Below, piece after piece: positions 13,864-16,208 of a stretch of 16,208 nucleotides of DNA. Position 1 is the stretch's first letter. Each line of letters opens with the position of its first letter. The notes under the pieces were generated by a model. That model had not been told where the DNA came from. It searched no databases and was given only the letters and a program-made list of their open reading frames with translations. Source of the DNA: CADEEX01 sp040081555 (lineage in GTDB: Bacteria > Acidobacteriota > Vicinamibacteria > Vicinamibacterales > CAVVIG01); contig JBEBGG010000082.1 in NCBI GenBank assembly GCA_040081555.1, positions 1-16,208 of the forward strand, read 5' to 3'. The translations under genes and the position numbers were made by a program.

Positions 13864-15417
13864 CTAGCGGAGCGGGGTTTCCTGGACCGCCTCGAAATCG
13901 ACCCGTGACTTGTTGTAGTCGGCGATAGCGCGAATCTCGTTCGTGCGGGCCTGCGACAGGTCGCGCTGAGCCTGGAACACAAAGAAGCTGATTTGGATGC
14001 CAGCTGCGAACTTCTTCTGTTCGGCGTCGAGTCTGCGCTCAGCGAGTTCGCGAGCGGCGCGGGCGCTGTCGACGCGTTTCTGGTTGGTCTGCACCTGGCG
14101 TGCAGCATCCCGCACCTGGGTGGCAATCATCAGCTCGGTGTTTTGGAGGCGGACCTCAGACTGGGTCTTCTGCAGCTGCGCTCGTGCCAGGCTGGTCTCT
14201 GACGTGCTGGTGCCAATCGGATACGAGACGGTGACTCCGATGGTCCAGGCCGGATAGGCACTCGTCAGGACATCGCCCAGAACGGCGCCGAAGCCGTGCT
14301 GCGAGAGAATAGACCTCGGGGTATCGGTGCCAAGAATCGACGTCAACGGTGTCAGCTGGGTGCCACCAGCGGCGCTGCTCTGAAAAGTCGCCCGCGCGTT
14401 TACGTCGGGCAGCGTCTGATTCTTGTAGTAGCGGATAGTGATATCGCTCTTCTCGAGATCGTTCTTCGCGAGCTGCACGTCGGTGCGGCGCGCCAGCGCG
14501 CGGCGAACGGCGACTTCCGCATCGACCGCCAGAGGTACAAATGGCATCGTTTCCGTGGGCTCGATGGTCTGCGTCCAGAAGTCTGTCGTGGCCGGGTTGA
14601 ATACGAGCGCCCGGAGCCGATCCTCCGCTTGCTTGATACCCGCCTCAGCGACGATGACTGACTCCTCGTTCCGCGCCACTTCGGACTGTGCCTCGACGAT
14701 GTCAATTGGCGCCATTGTGCCGATCTGGACGCGCTTCTCGTTATCTGCCAGCAAACGCTTCGCGAGGTCGAGGGACTGTTGCTGGGCCTTGAGGTTGTCG
14801 ATCTGGTACGCGAGCTCCCAATAGGCGTTCTTGACATTGCGGGTGGTGGCCTGGATGGTAGCGTTGAGCTGAACGTCCGCTGCGCTTCGATCCTTGCGCG
14901 TGGATTCCAACTGCTGCCGGTAGCTGTCGACAGTGCGGTTACGCAACAAAGGCTGCGTGAGCGACAGCACCAGGTTGGAGTTGAGCAGCGGATTGTAGCT
15001 GGTGAAGACGTTGGTTGAGGTGGCCCGGTAGCTGCTCCAATCGACCGAGTAGTTGGCGCCTGTCCGGAGAATCTGGTTGACGCCCAGCGAACTCGTGAAC
15101 CGCGAGTCCGCAATCTTGGACTGACCGCCCGAGAGCACGCTGGTGGCCGGCGTATCCTGGCTGGCGTTGGTGAGCCCGACCGTAGCGTTTGGTACCCAGA
15201 AGGTGCGTGCCTGCGCGACTGCGATGTCTTCAATCTGCGGCGTGAGCCGGTCGATTTGGATGCCGAGGTTCTGCTCGAGCGCAAGCCTCACCGCATCGTC
15301 CACGCTGAGGCGCCGAACGGGGCCAACGGGCGCGGTTTGAGCGAAGCTCGGTGCAGCCGTCAATGCGGCCGTGAGGACGGCCGCCGCGGCGAGGCCACGC
15401 TGGATCGAGTGACGCAT
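13864..15417 (-). CDS. TolC family outer membrane efflux protein
   Basis: The 517-residue precursor is a TolC/OEP-type channel that links inner-membrane transporters to the outer membrane. Residues 1-26 form a signal peptide (MRHSIQRG, a hydrophobic stretch, then SFA before Gln27). Mature features are the first OEP-repeat start LSVDDAVRLALEQNLGI (about 37-53), long Gln/Ala-rich helices around 160-270 and 420-500, and the second repeat beginning near AEVAVRRALARRTDVQLA. No adaptor or pump gene lies beside it in the window. The ATG at 15417 is preceded by GGAG (15430-15427, nine bases away) and gives a clean signal peptide. An ATG at 15432 would add five residues. Confidence 0.92.
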   Translation of the reverse strand: MRHSIQRGLAAAAVLTAALTAAPSFAQTAPVGPVRRLSVDDAVRLALEQNLGIQIDRLTPQIEDIAVAQARTFWVPNATVGLTNASQDTPATSVLSGGQSKIADSRFTSSLGVNQILRTGANYSVDWSSYRATSTNVFTSYNPLLNSNLVLSLTQPLLRNRTVDSYRQQLESTRKDRSAADVQLNATIQATTRNVKNAYWELAYQIDNLKAQQQSLDLAKRLLADNEKRVQIGTMAPIDIVEAQSEVARNEESVIVAEAGIKQAEDRLRALVFNPATTDFWTQTIEPTETMPFVPLAVDAEVAVRRALARRTDVQLAKNDLEKSDITIRYYKNQTLPDVNARATFQSSAAGGTQLTPLTSILGTDTPRSILSQHGFGAVLGDVLTSAYPAWTIGVTVSYPIGTSTSETSLARAQLQKTQSEVRLQNTELMIATQVRDAARQVQTNQKRVDSARAARELAERRLDAEQKKFAAGIQISFFVFQAQRDLSQARTNEIRAIADYNKSRVDFEAVQETPLR

Positions 15418-15499
15418 TGAGAACTGCTCCATCAGCGAAAAAATGGTCGAGCGGTGCTGTGTAGTAGACGTGCGGAGGGGCCGGTCAGTTTGCCGCCGA

Positions 15500-15509
15500 A
15501 TTGTATACT
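15500..15509. promoter_or_regulatory. Divergent -10 region for pyrE (+) and the TolC gene (-)
   Basis: On the + strand TATACT (15504-15509) ends ten bases before the pyrE ATG at 15520, so the transcript has little or no leader. On the - strand the same bases read TATACAAT (15507-15500), a good -10 for the TolC gene with a leader of about 75 bases. The GTATAC core is palindromic as at 3104-3111. No -35 is evident. Confidence 0.55.
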
Positions 15510-15519
15510 ACGGTCCGAC

Positions 15520-16101
15520 ATGACTACACGTGACGACCTCCTCGATCTATTCAGGCAGTCTGGCGCCCTGCTCGAGGGGCATTTTCGCCTGAGCTCAGGC
15601 TTGCACAGCGCAGCGTATCTGCAGTGCGCGCTGGTGCTGTCAGAACCGAAGGCCGCCGAACGTCTTGGCCATCTGCTCGGCGAGCGAACCCGCCGGCTCG
15701 GTGCGACGGTTGTGTTGTCGCCGGCGCTGGGCGGTGTTGTCATCGGTCACGAGGTCGGGCGCTCGCTGGGTGTCCGTGCGCTGTTTGCCGAACGCGTCGA
15801 CGGGGTGCTGACGCTGCGTCGAGGCTTCACCCTCAGCCCACAAGATCGTGTGCTTGTTGTCGAAGACGTGCTGACAACCGGGGGGTCGACGCGAGAGACC
15901 ATGGAGGTGGCTCGGGCCGCTGGGGCACAGATCGTCGGCGCCGCGTCAATCGTCGATCGCAGTGGTGGTGCCGCCTCGTTTGAAGTCCCGTTTGAAACGC
16001 TGCTACCGGTTGAGGTCACGGCCTATCAGCCGGACGCGTGTCCCCTGTGCGCGAGTGGGGTGCCGGTCGTGAAGCCTGGGTCGCGGCCCACGCCTGCGTA
16101 A
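15520..16101 (+). CDS. pyrE: Orotate phosphoribosyltransferase
   Basis: PyrE joins orotate to PRPP to form OMP. The 193-residue protein has HFRLSSGLHS (21-30) with the substrate-binding SSG, the loop LSPALGGVVIG (66-76), LFAERVDGVLTLRRGF (88-103) that shapes the flexible catalytic loop in this PyrE subgroup, and the PRPP loop VLVVEDVLTTGGS (111-123). The C-terminus has CPLC (174-177), shared with the paralog at 7893. Length is normal. The start is the ATG at 15520, ten bases after TATACT. An ORF extension to GTG 15454 passes through the promoter and is unlikely. It is followed by truA after 25 bases. Confidence 0.96.
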   Translation: MTTRDDLLDLFRQSGALLEGHFRLSSGLHSAAYLQCALVLSEPKAAERLGHLLGERTRRLGATVVLSPALGGVVIGHEVGRSLGVRALFAERVDGVLTLRRGFTLSPQDRVLVVEDVLTTGGSTRETMEVARAAGAQIVGAASIVDRSGGAASFEVPFETLLPVEVTAYQPDACPLCASGVPVVKPGSRPTPA

Positions 16102-16108
16102 GGCCAGC

Positions 16109-16125
16109 CCTGAGCGAAGTCCGAG
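16109..16125 (+). repeat. Possible interspersed CCTGAGCGAAGTC-type repeat
   Basis: The pyrE-truA gap holds CCTGAGCGAAGTCCGAG. It resembles the CCTGAGCGAAGTCGAAGG element that recurs between genes in many bacterial genomes. Only one copy was noticed in the window and the inverted half is degenerate, so this is a weak call based on memory. Confidence 0.25.
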
Positions 16126-16126
16126 C

Positions 16127-16208
16127 GTGAATCATTTCAAGCTGACGGTCGCCTACGACGGCACGACGTTCGTTGGCTGGCAGCGTCAGGCCACGGGCGA
16201 GTCGATTC
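16127..16208 (+). CDS. truA: tRNA pseudouridine(38-40) synthase TruA, 5' part only
   Basis: TruA converts uridines 38-40 of the tRNA anticodon arm to pseudouridine. Only 27 codons are in the window. After GTG AAT CAT they encode the family N-terminus with TVAYDGTTFVGWQRQ (about 7-21), where YDGT and GWQ-x-Q are diagnostic. The catalytic Asp lies beyond the window end. The GTG at 16127 is the only start that fits; the region before it has just a weak GAG. It is probably co-transcribed with pyrE, whose stop is 25 bases upstream. Confidence 0.9.
   Translation, partial: MNHFKLTVAYDGTTFVGWQRQATGESI

Noticed and set aside
13087..13908. Open frame on the + strand (273 codons)
   Set aside because: It is antisense to the GT2 gene, which has intact catalytic motifs; no ribosome site or family resemblance.
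14400..15284. Long open frame on the - strand (294 codons)
   Set aside because: It is an alternative frame inside the TolC-like gene, rich in Ser and Arg, with no domain signal.

Overview
The window is a GC-rich, densely coding bacterial chromosome segment carrying most of the de novo pyrimidine pathway. The gene mix is pyrKDF, pyrRBC, a pyrE-like gene and pyrE, together with Pal, TolC, an Ntn-hydrolase acylase and lipopolysaccharide-type glycosyltransferases. This points to a Gram-negative (diderm) organism. The style of the proteins suggests Acidobacteriota of the Vicinamibacteria/Luteitalea type, but that is an inference from recall and not a search result. No mobile elements, CRISPR arrays, rRNA or tRNA genes were seen, and no stretch over 300 bases lacks a gene.

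Layout. (1) 1-455, + strand: the 3' part or whole of a Pal (OmpA-like) gene. It faces the pyr genes across a strong bidirectional terminator at 505-542. (2) 3097-614, - strand: a tight pyrK-pyrD-pyrF operon. Its protein products make the type 1B dihydroorotate dehydrogenase (PyrD+PyrK) and OMP decarboxylase. (3) 3120-4865, + strand: a membrane protein with five helices and a periplasmic phosphodiesterase-like domain, divergent from pyrK. The two genes share a palindromic AGTATACT box and both look leaderless. (4) 4914-8513, + strand: a pyrR operon. In order it has a promoter, a PyrR-type RNA hairpin at the very 5' end, a 41-codon upstream ORF, then pyrR, pyrB, pyrC and a second PyrE-like phosphoribosyltransferase. 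Start/stop overlaps link the upstream ORF, pyrR, pyrB and pyrC. (5) 11030-8547, - strand: a membrane-anchored penicillin-acylase-family enzyme. (6) 11047-12009, + strand: a TIGR02757/DUF2400 protein. Its 3' end overlaps a glycosyltransferase gene by 101 bp tail to tail. (7) 15417-11909, - strand: a TolC-like outer membrane protein, then a GT2 and a GT4 glycosyltransferase. (8) 15520-16208, + strand: the canonical pyrE, then the first 27 codons of truA.

Together the genes cover carbamoyl-phosphate to UMP: pyrB, pyrC, pyrD/K, pyrE and pyrF. The carAB genes are not in the window. The most notable signal is the pyrR leader. The Shine-Dalgarno of a small upstream ORF is built into the PyrR-binding hairpin, and the upstream ORF overlaps the pyrR start. 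This suggests that PyrR-UMP represses translation of its own operon through a relay ORF rather than through a transcription terminator. A second theme is leaderless expression. Several genes have a TANNNT box 6-10 nt before the start codon, with GTATAC-type boxes at three pyr promoters.
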